Positions 53,619-64,000 of a DNA stretch of 64,000 nucleotides are shown one piece after another; position 1 is the stretch's first letter; the number at the start of each line of letters is the position of its first letter. Origin of the DNA: Podospora bellae-mahoneyi (lineage: Eukaryota > Ascomycota > Sordariomycetes > Sordariales > Podosporaceae); assembly GCF_035222275.1 (NCBI RefSeq), contig NC_085881.1:1364001-1428000 (forward strand). Reading direction: 5' to 3'. The translations under genes were made by a program, and so were the position numbers. Under the pieces are notes generated by a model. The model was not told the origin of the DNA and searched no databases. It worked only from the letters and a program-made list of their open reading frames with translations.

Positions 53619-55617
53619 ATGTCTTCTGGGACTAGATATTCTCTGAGGCAGACGCCTAGGTGAGTTGATACTTTTGGTTTTTTTTTGTTTTGTTTACACT
53701 ACTGTTGCCCAACTTTGCCACCTGTTTACTTGGTGGTGGTGGTGGTCTCTGGCGCAAACTGGTATCGCGTTTATAGTGTTTACACCCACCTAGGGGAATC
53801 AACCTCCCCTTTTGCGGTGTGGCCGGCTGGAATGCGCCGAGATCATGCCATACCCCTCTACAGCAATTGGTCGGTGATGAACGGGGTTGCTGACAGTATG
53901 GAACAGGAAAAAAGAACTGTTTGATGGTATGGTAGAAACGCCTGCTCGCCGCAACACCCGTCGCAAGAATCAGCCCTCTATCGCGGAATCCGACGCCGAG
54001 TCTACCTCAGCCTCCGAGACGGTTGCCAGCATGGCCACCAAATCTGTGCGCCAGCGTGGCGTCGCCAAGTTCACCGAGCACGTCGACGAGGTCCCTACGG
54101 CCCCCACCACTCCCGAGAGCGACTCCTCCAAGCCCCTCCTCGACAAGAAGGTCAAGACCAATGGCGCCGCCGAGAAGGAGGAGAAGATTGTCGACGGGTG
54201 GAAGCCCGGTATGGACCCCAAGGTTGACCTCTCGGGCGAGTACGAGTTTGGTGGGCCTTGGTTCGTGTCTGTCATGATGATCGGATTCCCTCTTCTCATG
54301 TGGTACATGTGGATCGGTGCCGAGTACTATGACGGCAAGCTCCCCCTCCCTGAGGCTGGTCAGTCCTGGACCGACTTTGGCAAGCACCTTTACAACCTCT
54401 GCTACACTGGCGCGTTCCCCCATGCCAAGGCTTGGGCCATTTACTGGATCTTTTTCGTTGTGGAGGGTGCCATGTACTGCCTGATGCCCGGTGTCTGGGC
54501 TTACGGCAAGCCCCTTCCTCACAAGAACGGCGAGCAGCTCAAGTACTACTGCTCAGCCTATGCCTCGTTCTACACCACCATCGCCCTCGTTGCCGGCCTT
54601 CACTTTTCCGGCATCTTCCCGCTGTACACCATCCTCGACGAGTTTGGTCCCCTGCTCAGTGTGTCCATTTTCAGCGGCTGGCTGGTCTCGTTCATCGCCT
54701 ACTTCTCGGCCCTCTACCGCGGCGCCCAGCACCGCATGTCTGGCAACCACATCTACGACTTCTTCATGGGCGCTGAGCTCAACCCCCGCATGTTTGGCAT
54801 TCTCGACTTCAAGATGTTCTTTGAGGTGCGCATGCCCTGGTACATCTTGTTCCTCCTGTCGTGCGCCGCCGCGGCCCGCCAGTGGGACCAGTACGGATAT
54901 GTCTCTGGAGAAGTCGGCTTCCTGGTGCTCGCTCACTACCTTTACGGCAATGCTACTTCCAAGGGCGAGGAGCTGATTGTTTCTTCATGGGACATGTACT
55001 ATGAGAAGTGGGGCTTTATGTTGATCTTCTGGAACCTGTCCGGTGTTCCCCTGTCGTACTGCCACTGCACCTTGTATCTCGCCAACCACGACCCTTCGAC
55101 GTACAGGTGGAACAGGTATTTCCTAGTCGCGCTTTATGTGGCGTACCTGTTTGTGTACTGGGTCTGGGACACGACCAACAGCCAGAAGAACGCCTTCAGG
55201 GCCATCGAGAAGGGCAAGCTGGTGAAGCGCAAGACATTCCCCCAGCTGCCGTGGCAGGTGGTGAAGAACCCCAAGGTTATCGAGACGGGGTTGGGGGACA
55301 AAATTTTGGCGGATGGGTGGTACGGCAAGGCGAGAAAGATTCACTATAGCTGTGATACGTTTTTTGCGCTGAGCTGGGGGTTGATTACTGGGTTTGAGAG
55401 CCCATTCCCGTGGTTTTATGGGGTTTTCTTTACGATTATGATTGCGCACAGGGCGTGGAGGGATATTCACCGGTGCAGGGAGAAGTATGGGGAGGCTTGG
55501 AAGGAGTATGAGAGGCAGGTGCCTTATTTGTTTATTCCGGTAAGTTTGACATTCATTCTGCGAATCTGGGGTTAGAAAAGGGGGTTGATGCTGACCGGAT
55601 GTTAGTACGTCTTTTAA
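53619..55617 (+). CDS. ERG4: Delta(24(28))-sterol reductase
   Basis: Exons 53619-53659, 53907-55539 and 55606-55617, 561 aa. It performs the last step of ergosterol synthesis, reducing the C24(28) double bond with NADPH in the ER membrane. A disordered N-terminus of about 110 residues carries Arg-rich and Ser/Thr stretches. Eight or so membrane helices follow from [19 protein letters not shown]. Family motifs include [72 protein letters not shown] and the end [25 protein letters not shown]. The last exon is only 12 nt (Tyr-Val-Phe-stop), and reading into its 66-bp intron would replace this end by an unrelated tail. Erg24 and Erg3-type alternatives fit less well. Confidence 0.95.
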
Positions 55618-56349
55618 AGGGATGCGTGAACAGTGCCCGATGGGTTGGTTGTTTGGAGCTGCAGTTGCATTGCAGGTTGTCGGGTAGATGCATCATTGCG
55701 GGCAGGTGACACGTGGCCACTACCTCGGGCAAGGTTGAAGGGGGATGGGATGAACAGGTGGGATGAGGTTTGAAGTCTAATCCTGAAGAATGAAAGAATT
55801 GATGATACGGGACGAACGATGATTTGGGTTAGGATGGGTATGGATACGGGTATGGGATAGGATATCCGATACCTTTGGTAGGATAAGGACGGGACGGACG
55901 GACGGACGGACGAAGGGGAATACCTGGGGTTGGTGATGTGAAAGGAAAAAGGATGGAAAGGAGGGCGGGATGGAGGGTTCAAAATTTGTTTGCTTTGAGT
56001 TTGTGTTTTCTGTTGTTGCTTTCTCATTTTTGCACAGCAGGAAGCAGGCGAAAGCAAAAGCGGGCGAGTTATAGTGGGATTTATCTCTTGTTGTAATCGT
56101 TAATGCCTTTTTTCGACATTTTTGGGTTGTTTTTTTGGGGGGGAAGAGTTACATGTTTATTGGATTATTTTTGCGTGTCTGCTTTTTGATGTTTGGTGGT
56201 TTTGATGCAAAACTTTGATGTTGGGTCCTCGGATTCATGGGATTGCTGGAGTCATCAAAGACAGGAAGGGGTGTAATGAGCGAGCGAGTTCGTGTAGTTG
56301 ATTCTTTGTGTGTTGAAAGGGCGTTTTCATGCCCAAGTTAGGTACTTAC

Positions 56350-56382
<33 letters not shown>

Positions 56383-56771
56383 AATGATGATGGGTGCTTG
56401 TATGTCTTTCAAAAAGGAATTTCATGGAATTCGTAAACATGTCAGAAGAGCACATACATAGGTAAACTTAGTATTGAAATTTACACATATAATCTACTCT
56501 TCTCATCAAGTTCAAAGCTATCCCCCTCCAGCCGCCCCCACCTTTTCTTTGGCCGCCCATATTTCGCTTAAATCAACTCTGTCGAAAAACAAATACTCCC
56601 GGTTACAAACAGTCTAAGAGAAAAAAGAGAGTGGGTATCTACAGCAATCCTACATCCTTTCACACAGCAGCAAAGAAAAACGCCAAAACCAAAAACCACA
56701 TGCTAGCCAACCCTCGCTATACGTGTTTCCCTCTCCTCATTTACCACCCATTTTTCTTCCCACACCAATCC
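55618..56771. other. Convergent intergenic region with microsatellites
   Basis: About 1.15 kb between ERG4 and the LCCL-protein stop codons. It contains GGAC repeats at 55890-55911 and a GAT repeat at 56351-56390. No gene is seen. Confidence 0.5.
56351..56390 (+). repeat. GAT trinucleotide microsatellite
   Basis: About thirteen GAT/ATG units with one interrupting A. It lies outside any coding frame. Confidence 0.85.
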
Positions 56772-58841
56772 TCAAACCCCCCTCTTCCTCAGATCAACCA
56801 TCATAACCTCCCTCGCCTCCTCCATCCCCTGCCCCTCCCTCCCACCAACCTCGTCCCTCACCCTAAGGGAAGGCCCGGTCTTCATCTCCTCCCACCCCTC
56901 CCTGCCATCCCACCTCCCCGCCTTGGTGTAATCGCCCCTCGTCCCCCCCGAAACCCACGCAAAACGAAAGTATTCCGGCTCGTCCTTCACTAACCCTTTT
57001 GGCCGTGTCCACGTAACATTCGACACCACCCCACTGCTCCCAGCCCCGGGCGCAGAGTTGCCATCATCAAAATATGTCCTAAACCTCTCCACGTCATTGA
57101 CCAACACGCTGATGCCATCGTATGACGGGGCGGGCGGTGCTTCCCATGAGAAGGTTATGCTGGTGTTGGGAGAAATCTTCGGCTCATCAATCACCGGAAG
57201 AGGCGACTGAATCGGCGCATCCCCCCTCAGAGCGAGCGCAGTCTGCAAAACCGGATCGAACCCCCATCTCGCGATCCCGTTGATAAACAACCCCAGCAAA
57301 AGACCCTGAAACAACAACGACGGGCGAGTCTGAAGCGAGGTGCCCGGCAGGAGCAAAAGCGCGAGGATGTAATGATGAATACGCAAGTTCTGACCCGGCA
57401 GCAGCAAGAAAATAATCAAGCAAACAGCAAACAACCCGTACAGTTTGAGGTGAGACCTCAACCTTGCTTCTTGCCTGAAAAACCAGATCTGGAAGACCAC
57501 AGCAAAGAAGAGGACGATGATGATGATTGCCAAAGCGGCGCGGGCACCGGGTTGTTGGTTTATGTCGTGGCTGTTGAGTCGCTGGATGGGGATGAAGTCA
57601 AAGGTGTAGTTTGTCAACGACCCAACCCACGCGCCGCCGAGCCAGAGGATCGTCTTTTCCACGTGGGCGGTCAGGCCTTTGAGGGTGCGCCGGATGCCCA
57701 TCTTGTCGTACATCACCCAGGCGACGAACATGGCCGGGAGGTAGAGGCCGATTTCGCGGGAGAAGAGGGAGGCAAGGTCGGTGTAATTAGGAGTGTCCAT
57801 TGCCATCCCGACTGTCCAGAACAGGCCGCTGAATTGGGTGAAGAAGAAGAGGCCTGGGTGGCTGACGAAGAGGGAGAAGACTGTCGTGAAAACGACCGAG
57901 ATGGCGAGGAGGGACCAGCGGGGGTCACGGGAGGAGCATTCGACGTCGGGTTCGAAGGTGAAGCTGAGGGGGAAGTAGGAGTCGAAGGGGACCGAGGTGA
58001 TGCCATTGCGCTTGGTGCTGTTGTAGTTGGATTGGAGTCCCACCAGGCGGACGACACCACAACCGCCTGTGGCATCCGAGATGACGCCCGCATGGATGGC
58101 AGAGCCGCAGATGAAGGAATCGCCTCTGTAGATGGCCGGTCCGTCTCCATCAGCAGGAGGCCCGCCGACGACCAGCGGCTTGTAGATGACTTCTTGATCG
58201 CCAACCGCCCGGGGATTCAACACCTGGTAACTCCCACAGTTGCCTGGGCACCTGAACGGGAAACCCCCATCATCAAACGGTCTGCAGTCGATGCCGTCCA
58301 GGCCACAGCCGTTACCTGCGATCCAGTAGGTCGAGCCGCAACCAATCTTGACCAGTCTTCCCCATTCTGCAATCTCGCTCACCGATTGCCCGTTTTTGAG
58401 CGTAAAAGCAAAGGATACGATCCAGACGACATACAAGACGAGCACAAGCGCGGCTCTGTGGAGTTTGTTGGGTAGGTACCTATTCAGTAACACAATCGGG
58501 AACTGCTGCACCTGGGGGAACAGCGGTTCGATCCGGAACCGTCGAGGTACAGCAGGCCCCTCGGTCCATTCGACACCAGCCTTTATCCACCGGCGCACCG
58601 GGTACGGAACCCACTTGAACCGTTTCCACGAATTTTCGTCTTGGATAAACCGCGGTGTTGGTGGGGAGCTGTCAGCCTCGTCTGCATTCCGGGCTTCTCG
58701 GATAGGCGCATCGGGGTGGTTGTTGTCGACGATAAGGATGTTGGCATTGCTCGAGGCAGCGGTGGACGTGGTACCGGAAGAGTCGCCGTTCACACCTGCT
58801 TCTCTTTCGATATCATTTGTCTCGCCCATGTTTTTACCCAC
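56772..58841 (-). CDS. Multi-pass membrane protein with LCCL domain
   Basis: A single exon of 689 aa from ATG 58841 (a second in-frame Met four codons later is possible). A polar N-terminus of about 125 residues leads to a first helix (AALVLVLYVVWIVSFAF). A roughly 150-residue lumenal or outer part follows, with paired cysteines and the LCCL motif YRGDSFICGSAIHAGVISDATGGCG. After that come seven or eight helices (for example WSLLAISVVFTTVFSLFVS and ALAIIIIVLFFAVVFQIWFF), and an extracytosolic-looking end with SWEAPPAPSYDGISVLV. LCCL modules are named from Limulus factor C, Coch-5b2 and Lgl1. Fungi have such membrane-anchored forms of undetermined role. Cell location and activity are unknown. 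The plus strand here also holds a long shadow frame. Confidence 0.85.
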   Translation of the reverse strand: MGKNMGETNDIEREAGVNGDSSGTTSTAASSNANILIVDNNHPDAPIREARNADEADSSPPTPRFIQDENSWKRFKWVPYPVRRWIKAGVEWTEGPAVPRRFRIEPLFPQVQQFPIVLLNRYLPNKLHRAALVLVLYVVWIVSFAFTLKNGQSVSEIAEWGRLVKIGCGSTYWIAGNGCGLDGIDCRPFDDGGFPFRCPGNCGSYQVLNPRAVGDQEVIYKPLVVGGPPADGDGPAIYRGDSFICGSAIHAGVISDATGGCGVVRLVGLQSNYNSTKRNGITSVPFDSYFPLSFTFEPDVECSSRDPRWSLLAISVVFTTVFSLFVSHPGLFFFTQFSGLFWTVGMAMDTPNYTDLASLFSREIGLYLPAMFVAWVMYDKMGIRRTLKGLTAHVEKTILWLGGAWVGSLTNYTFDFIPIQRLNSHDINQQPGARAALAIIIIVLFFAVVFQIWFFRQEARLRSHLKLYGLFAVCLIIFLLLPGQNLRIHHYILALLLLPGTSLQTRPSLLFQGLLLGLFINGIARWGFDPVLQTALALRGDAPIQSPLPVIDEPKISPNTSITFSWEAPPAPSYDGISVLVNDVERFRTYFDDGNSAPGAGSSGVVSNVTWTRPKGLVKDEPEYFRFAWVSGGTRGDYTKAGRWDGREGWEEMKTGPSLRVRDEVGGREGQGMEEAREVMMVDLRKRGV

Positions 58842-59545
58842 CTACGGCCCAAGGACAACAGCAAACAAGACACAACAAAGGGGGACGGACGGGCAGGGTA
58901 AACGAGCGATTGTATTTAAGGACTCAAAGAAGGAAAAAATACAACGAGGCAGAAAACAACTAGGGACGGCAGAGGAGGGGGAGCATAGCCAAGGACATGT
59001 CGGGATAAGCAATGACAAACAACAAATGCCATGAACAACCGTCCGAACTCCGAGAAGCCCGCGCCCGTCTCAACTGGCTTTTTAGCGCAACGCTGGCACA
59101 CGCTGCCCTGTTCCTGTCCCCCTGTAGGCAGGGCTGAATGCGGGGACCCTAGCCGCTACCTGACGTAAGCACGGACTTGAGACCCCAGTGGATATCTCAT
59201 TAGCGGGTGCATCAGCCCCGATAGAAACAAAACCGTTTGACCCCAAGGTTTCCACTTTGGGCGACTGTGTGCTTGGCATCGAGGGGCAGCATGAGAGCCG
59301 TCAGTGGGTGTTTGAAATTGATTCGTGAGTTAATCGTTGACATGATAAATGAAGGAGAAAAAGTACTAACATCTTCGAGCAAGACAGAGTTTGATTGATA
59401 TCTCGAGTTGCGTTGCCTGAAGTACCAGGATCATCGTTACCAGTCTGCTGGGTCAGACGCTGTCAAGGATTTGATTTTCACTCGGTTCAGGAAAGACTTG
59501 AGGTCCAAGCTCGCTCATACAACCATCAACTGCAAAACTCGCAAA
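58842..59545. other. Divergent promoter region
   Basis: 704 bp between the LCCL-protein and tRNA-guanine transglycosylase accessory gene starts. No recognised motif. Confidence 0.45.
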
Positions 59546-61052
59546 ATGACGGTTGATACCGAGCCACAAGAACCCGAGTCGACAGCCATGAGGTTTGAAG
59601 TAGTGTCTTCGGCTCTCAAGGAGGGCACAGCAGCTGCTGCCAGAGTCGGTCGTCTGGCTCTTCCGGGACGTCGTCCCATCGACACTCCAAACTTCATCGC
59701 CGTCACTTCACGCGGCACTCTGCCTCATGTCACCCCTGACAATATCAGCAAGCACCTGCAAGTGAGCGGTGCATACTTTTCTCTCGAAGACTGTCAGTGT
59801 TCCCCCCTCATGCTCTATCAGAAACCGCTCATTAACCCCCCACCAAGTTGTCGAAAAGTCCCAGCAAAACCTCTCCCGCCCACCACCCATCTTCAGCGCC
59901 CCGACCAGCACCAACCACCCCACCCCCTTATACAGCTTCACCGGCACCCCCTCCCACATAACCACCATCCTCGCCGCCCGCCGCCTCCCCGCCGTCCCCT
60001 CCCCGATAGGCAACTCCACTAAATCCATCTCCGTCTTCACCAACACTGGCTTCCAAAACCTCTCCACAACCGACTACCTCTCCGCCGCCTCCACCCTCGA
60101 ACCAGACATCACCATCCCCCTAGCCGACCTAACCAACAACTCCCCCCCAGGCACCTCCCCAACAAGCAAACGAGCCCTCCGCATGGCCGAGCGCACGGAC
60201 GAGTGGATAGCAGACTGGTTCTCCTCCCCCCTCTCCACCTCCACATCAACCTTCGCCCCAGTCCTGCCAATCCCCTACCCAATCCAGTGGGAATACCTCT
60301 CCCGCCTGGCAGAAGACTACATCCCCTCGTCCCAACTCTCCGGGTTGGCAGTCCACGACCCGGATATCATCCCCGATCTTGCCACTCACCAACCCTCCCT
60401 CTTGTCCCTCCCCCTTTTGTCGCTTTCCAACCCGAGCAACCCCCACCTCATCCTCCGTCACATAGCCCTCGGAACAGACCTCTTCGCCCTCCCGTTGATA
60501 AACGCCGTATCCGACGCTGGTTTAGCCCTAAACTTCACCTTCCCCGCCCCTCCCTCTCCTGGGAGCCCCCCCCTTCCATTGGCAGTCGACCTCTCCCTCC
60601 CCTCTTTCAGCACATCCGTCACCCCCCTCTCCGAGTCCTGCACCTGCTACGCCTGCAAAAGCCACCACAAATCCTACATCCACCACCTCCTCCAAGCACG
60701 CGAGATGCTAGGCTGGACACTCCTCCAAATTCACAACCACGCGACCATGTCCGCCTTTTTCGGCGGGATCCAGCGGTCGATCAAGGATGCCACCTTTGAA
60801 GACGAGAGGTTGAGTTTCAGCAGGGTGTACGACAGCGAGATGCCCGCGGGGGTGGGGGAGAGGCCGAGGATGAGGGGGTACCAGTATAAGAGTCAAGGAG
60901 GGGAGGAGAATGCCGGAAAAAAGAAGAATAAGCCTGCATGGCAAAAGGAACTGGCGGTTGAGGATGACAAGGTTGAGGTACCGGAGACAGATGGAGGGAG
61001 GGTATTACAGGAGAAGGGGGTTGGGGAGGTGGTAAAGGGGTCAGGTAGATGA
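59546..61052 (+). CDS. Queuine tRNA-ribosyltransferase accessory subunit 2 homologue
   Basis: Exons 59546-59792 and 59848-61052, 483 aa, with one 55-bp intron inside SLED|FVEKS. The eukaryotic TGT is a heterodimer that exchanges guanine 34 for queuine in GUN-anticodon tRNAs at the mitochondrial outer face; this is the non-catalytic partner (QTRT2 type). Early residues GRLALPGRRPIDTPNFIAVTS carry the TGT start. The zinc site is intact with Cys347, Cys349, Cys352 and His378 (CTCYAC ... LLQIHN). The catalytic GG-D and nucleophile Asp motifs of the active subunit are not evident, supporting the accessory role. Low-complexity Ser/Pro/Leu segments at about 90-250 are looser than in animals, and the tail is Lys/Glu-rich. 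Confidence 0.85.
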
Positions 61053-61497
61053 AGCGAAATAGACCTGGAGATGGGAAGAAAAAAGAATAATAAATAAAAA
61101 ATAAATAAAAATATAAAAAACAATATCTTTCCTTTTTTGTCAAAGTCCTGGTCCAAGAGATGAATCTCGTCACCGGTAGATACATCCATCCATGTTTTGA
61201 TAAAACACTCAAAACCACCTTTTAATCACTACCTATCCAATATTTCTACCCTTTTCCACATGTCACACACCGCAGCAAGTTATATACAACCCCCAAACAC
61301 CCCATTTACCCAGACAAAACATGATTCATCAAACCACACCCTATTCATTATAACCCTTTATATACCCTATAATAACAAAAAAAAAAAACCTTATCCTATC
61401 TCTCTACGCCTTTCCCTAGTTTCCTTATTTTTTTTTGGTTTTTTAACCCTCTCCCGCCCCTTCCCATCTTCTGCCCCACCACCGTTATCCTTCCCCT
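61053..61497. other. Convergent AT-rich spacer
   Basis: About 445 bp between two stop codons, AT-rich with A and T runs. It holds the 3' UTRs; no gene is seen. Confidence 0.5.
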
Positions 61498-64000
61498 TTA
61501 CTCATTCATACCAGGCAGGATGTTCTCCCTAGCTTCAGACACCGCCTTCAATCCGGCAACCCGCATTCCCCTCCTGGGTCGTTCTTGTAACTGCAACAGG
61601 CCCAAGACTCCCTGTCGGTGTTCCCTTTGTGGACTACTACTCAGCATGGCGCTGATTCGTGACGTATACCTTCCCGCGCTGGCTGGCGTGGCGGGAGTAG
61701 CTGGGCTAGGGGTTGCTGGGATAGGAGCAGGAATGGTGGGTCGAGTAGGACTGGTAGGTCGTGAGGGAGTAGCTGGCTCCAGAGAAACATGCGCGGGCCT
61801 AATAGCAGGAGTTGGTGCCGTTACAGGAGTTAAGACCGGAGCAGGAGCAGGAGCAGCAGCAGCAACAGGACTATGAACCACCACCGTCTCCATCCCCTCC
61901 TCCCCATCACCAGGAGCAGCACCCGTCCGATGGATAATAACCGTGCTGGCCCCTCCCCCCTCCACCACAGACCCCGTATCAGGCGTAACAGGTGACGGGG
62001 GTGGTGCCGGCGGCAGCATACTCCCACCACTCCCACCAACACCAACCCCGGGCGTCCCAGGATCCGGGATCCTCCCCCTCTGCCTCTGATGCAACAGATA
62101 CTGCTGGTGATGCAGCCTCTGCTGCAACAGCTGGTGTTGACTTCTTCCACCTGCACAACCACCACCACCACCAGCAGCAGTCTTAGCAGGCGACGGACTC
62201 AGCCCGCTCCCTCCAGCCCTCCCATCATCCACCACCTCATGATACACCCTCTTCTTCATCGGCGAGTCACCTTTCTAAGGCCACCTCCCCTTATTGTCCC
62301 CCCCATCCCGTCCCCCAGCCGGCAGGTTCACATCCGAAACCGACTCCATCCTCGAAATCGAACTCGGCGCCCTCGCCCTCCTGACTTTATTCCCGCTCTG
62401 TCCAGACGTGGCCGTCGTAGCCGTCGTCCCGCTGCTCCCAGTAGACAAACTAGTCGATCCGCTCCCCCCACTGGCATCCCGCTCCCTCTCTATCCTTTCC
62501 AGCCTCTCCCCTAACCTATCAGCACCGTCCTGCCTCGCAGACTGGCTGAACCTCTCACTGCTGCTGCTGTCTTGCCGGGCACTCTGGCTAAAATAACTCC
62601 GGCTTTGGGAGTGACTATCCCTTCTGGCTTGGTGCCCAAACGCGGCAGAGCTACTGCTCGGTCTATTGGAACTGCTCGGGTTCACAAGATTGAAACCCGC
62701 TGCTGATAAAAAGCTAGAGCTTGTCGGGCTGGCAGAGTACTGCGACGCTCCCGTGATGGAGATCGACGATCCAGATCGTAACCGGCCCATGACGTGCTCC
62801 CGACTGCTAAGAGAAGAATCACTCCTCTCTGCCCTCGTAGCGGTAATAGGCATCGACGCCGCAGTCGACAAGCTCGGCCGTGTAAAATGCGAATGGCTCG
62901 TCCTCGGCAACCGACTCTTCACCCCCGACCCAGAAGACGGACTCATCGCCAACCCGGCCGCCGTGGCATCTTGGCTCACCCTCCTAGGTATGCTCGTCGC
63001 CACCACGGCCCCTTCTCTACTCCTCGGCCGAAACAACGCCGCCTCCCTATCCTGCGCCAACCCCACCGCCGTCCTCTTCGGCGTACTATTCGCAACCTCG
63101 ATGTAAGCCGCCGCACTCGAGCTCGACTGGCTAGCCCGATGCCCCGTCGGTGTATGCGGCCCACCACCACCACCGCTCAAGTGCAAGCCCCCAGGCGGCG
63201 TATAACTGGTATTCCTCCTCGGCCCACTCCTGCTCCTCCCCGCACCCACCCCCGCTCCTCCTACCGACCCCCCCATCGACCCCTGAACACTGTTCCCCAA
63301 CCCCAACCCACTCAACGCCAGCGCCTCATGCTGCAGGTCATTGCCAAAGTGAGCCCTCACCAGCTCCCCAGCCAAATTCCTAACCAGCACCGCCGGGTCC
63401 TTATCCGCCAACCCCTGAATATCATCAAACAACGCCCTCAAGTGCTTCCCCGTGTTGGACGAGTTGTTGGACGACATACTCAAATTATGCGCCTCGCACC
63501 CATCCATAATATTCCTCACCAGCCTCAGCAAATTCAACCTCACCACCGCCTTCTTATGCCCCAGCTTCTGGGCAATCCCGGCGTACATCTCCGCCTTGGC
63601 CAGACTCGCCGCCACGGCAGGACTCAGCCTCAAGACTTTGAGCAACGGCTCCAAAAGGTTCGGATCAAAAGCATTCGCCTTGGCAGGGTTAAAACAGCTC
63701 ACAATAGCCGTCATAAACATCCCATCCATCAAGTGGCTCTCCACCTTGGCCGTCTCCTCCTGCAGCCAGACATGGATCGCATCCAGCGCAGTGACTTGCC
63801 AGTACTGATCAGCCAGCAGGGTAACGTAAAACTCCAATCCGTGATTCTGCCAGAGATACCTCCTCCCTTTGCTGCCGGAATGTGCCATATCGCAGAGAAT
63901 AGGCAGGACAAACTCCTTTGGTGGGCGGTCCGTCTTCATGATTTTGAGGAGTAGCGGAATAATCCCATTGCTGGCGGCATATTCTTGGCGTTCTTTGCTT
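61498..64000 (-). CDS. SepH/Cdc7-type septation-initiation kinase, C-terminal part (partial)
   Basis: Minus-strand exons 64000-62332 and 62274-61498; the 5' part with the kinase domain lies beyond the window. The visible piece starts with an ARM-repeat-like region (KERQEYAASNGIIPLLLKIM, VLPILCDMAHSGSKGRRYLW, YWQVTALDAIHVWLQEETAKV, LGHKKAVVRLNLLRLVRNIMD). This matches the C-terminal half of SepH/Cdc7 kinases of the septation initiation network. A long Ser/Arg/Gly-rich disordered tail of about 550 residues follows. The last exon (259 codons with stop) has Gln/His runs and Ala/Pro repeats. The 57-bp intron (donor GTGAAC, acceptor CTTAG) is in phase and removes a stop codon, but its donor is weak; without it the protein would end at 62275. 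Kinase activity is inferred from the family, not seen here. Confidence 0.75.

Noticed and set aside
57372-58475. A 367-codon plus-strand frame over the LCCL gene
   Set aside because: Antisense shadow; the minus strand has helices and the LCCL motif.
62794-63954. A 386-codon plus-strand frame over the SepH-like gene
   Set aside because: Arg/Pro/His-rich shadow of the opposite strand, where ARM-like motifs are clear.
1-64000. CRISPR arrays, 5S rRNA, LTR or viral fossils
   Set aside because: None was found by eye: no spacer-repeat pattern, no 5S signature and no reverse transcriptase, integrase or capsid motifs.

Overview
The window looks like nuclear DNA of a filamentous ascomycete, probably a sordariomycete and perhaps Sordariales. 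Genes are compact and host mostly 50-100 bp introns with GTAnGT/GTGAGT donors, CTRAC-like branch sites and CAG/TAG acceptors. Both nuclear tRNA genes carry introns. The proteins include fungal-specific ones such as Erg4, Loc1, fungal vacuolar ATPase proteolipid and a SepH/Cdc7-type kinase tail. The order is inferred from protein resemblance only. No ribosomal operon, CRISPR array, viral fossil, LTR element or telomere array was seen.

Layout. 1-12 kb: a small secreted protein, RFC4 (-), ARG7 (-), a Derlin, LOC1 (-), HIS3, a 232-bp MITE-like inverted-repeat element and a short Rcf3-like mitochondrial protein. 12.7-18 kb: a single-pass membrane protein (-) with an unresolved 5' end, then about 3.5 kb without a supportable gene. 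18-34 kb: an Nta1-like amidase with a long repeat-bearing tail; two paralogous cysteine-rich single-pass membrane proteins; between them CBF5, an intron-bearing tRNA-Phe and a GH43 glycosidase. 34-37.5 kb: gene-poor, with one decayed pseudogene. 37.5-49.7 kb: a Golgi-type coiled-coil protein (-), transketolase (-), BMT6, a SAC-domain phosphoinositide phosphatase (-) and SNU13 (-). 50-64 kb: V-ATPase subunit c, tRNA-Lys, ERG4, a multi-pass LCCL-domain protein (-), the accessory subunit of tRNA-guanine transglycosylase and the 3' part of a SepH/Cdc7-like kinase cut by the window edge.

Most genes are independent housekeeping functions, with no metabolic cluster. Several act on RNA or ribosomes (LOC1, CBF5, BMT6, SNU13, QTRT2 homolog). 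Two amino-acid genes (ARG7, HIS3) and one replication gene (RFC4) have neighbouring motifs matching the expected regulators: a CPC1/Gcn4 site near ARG7 and MluI boxes near RFC4. The least ordinary items are the Nta1-like protein with five copies of a WYWKHE-type motif, the paralogous receptor-like pair, three near-identical palindromes upstream of ERG4, the MITE-like element, and very small exons in the V-ATPase and ERG4 genes. Exon borders were placed by eye and checked for frame; they are predictions, not transcript evidence.
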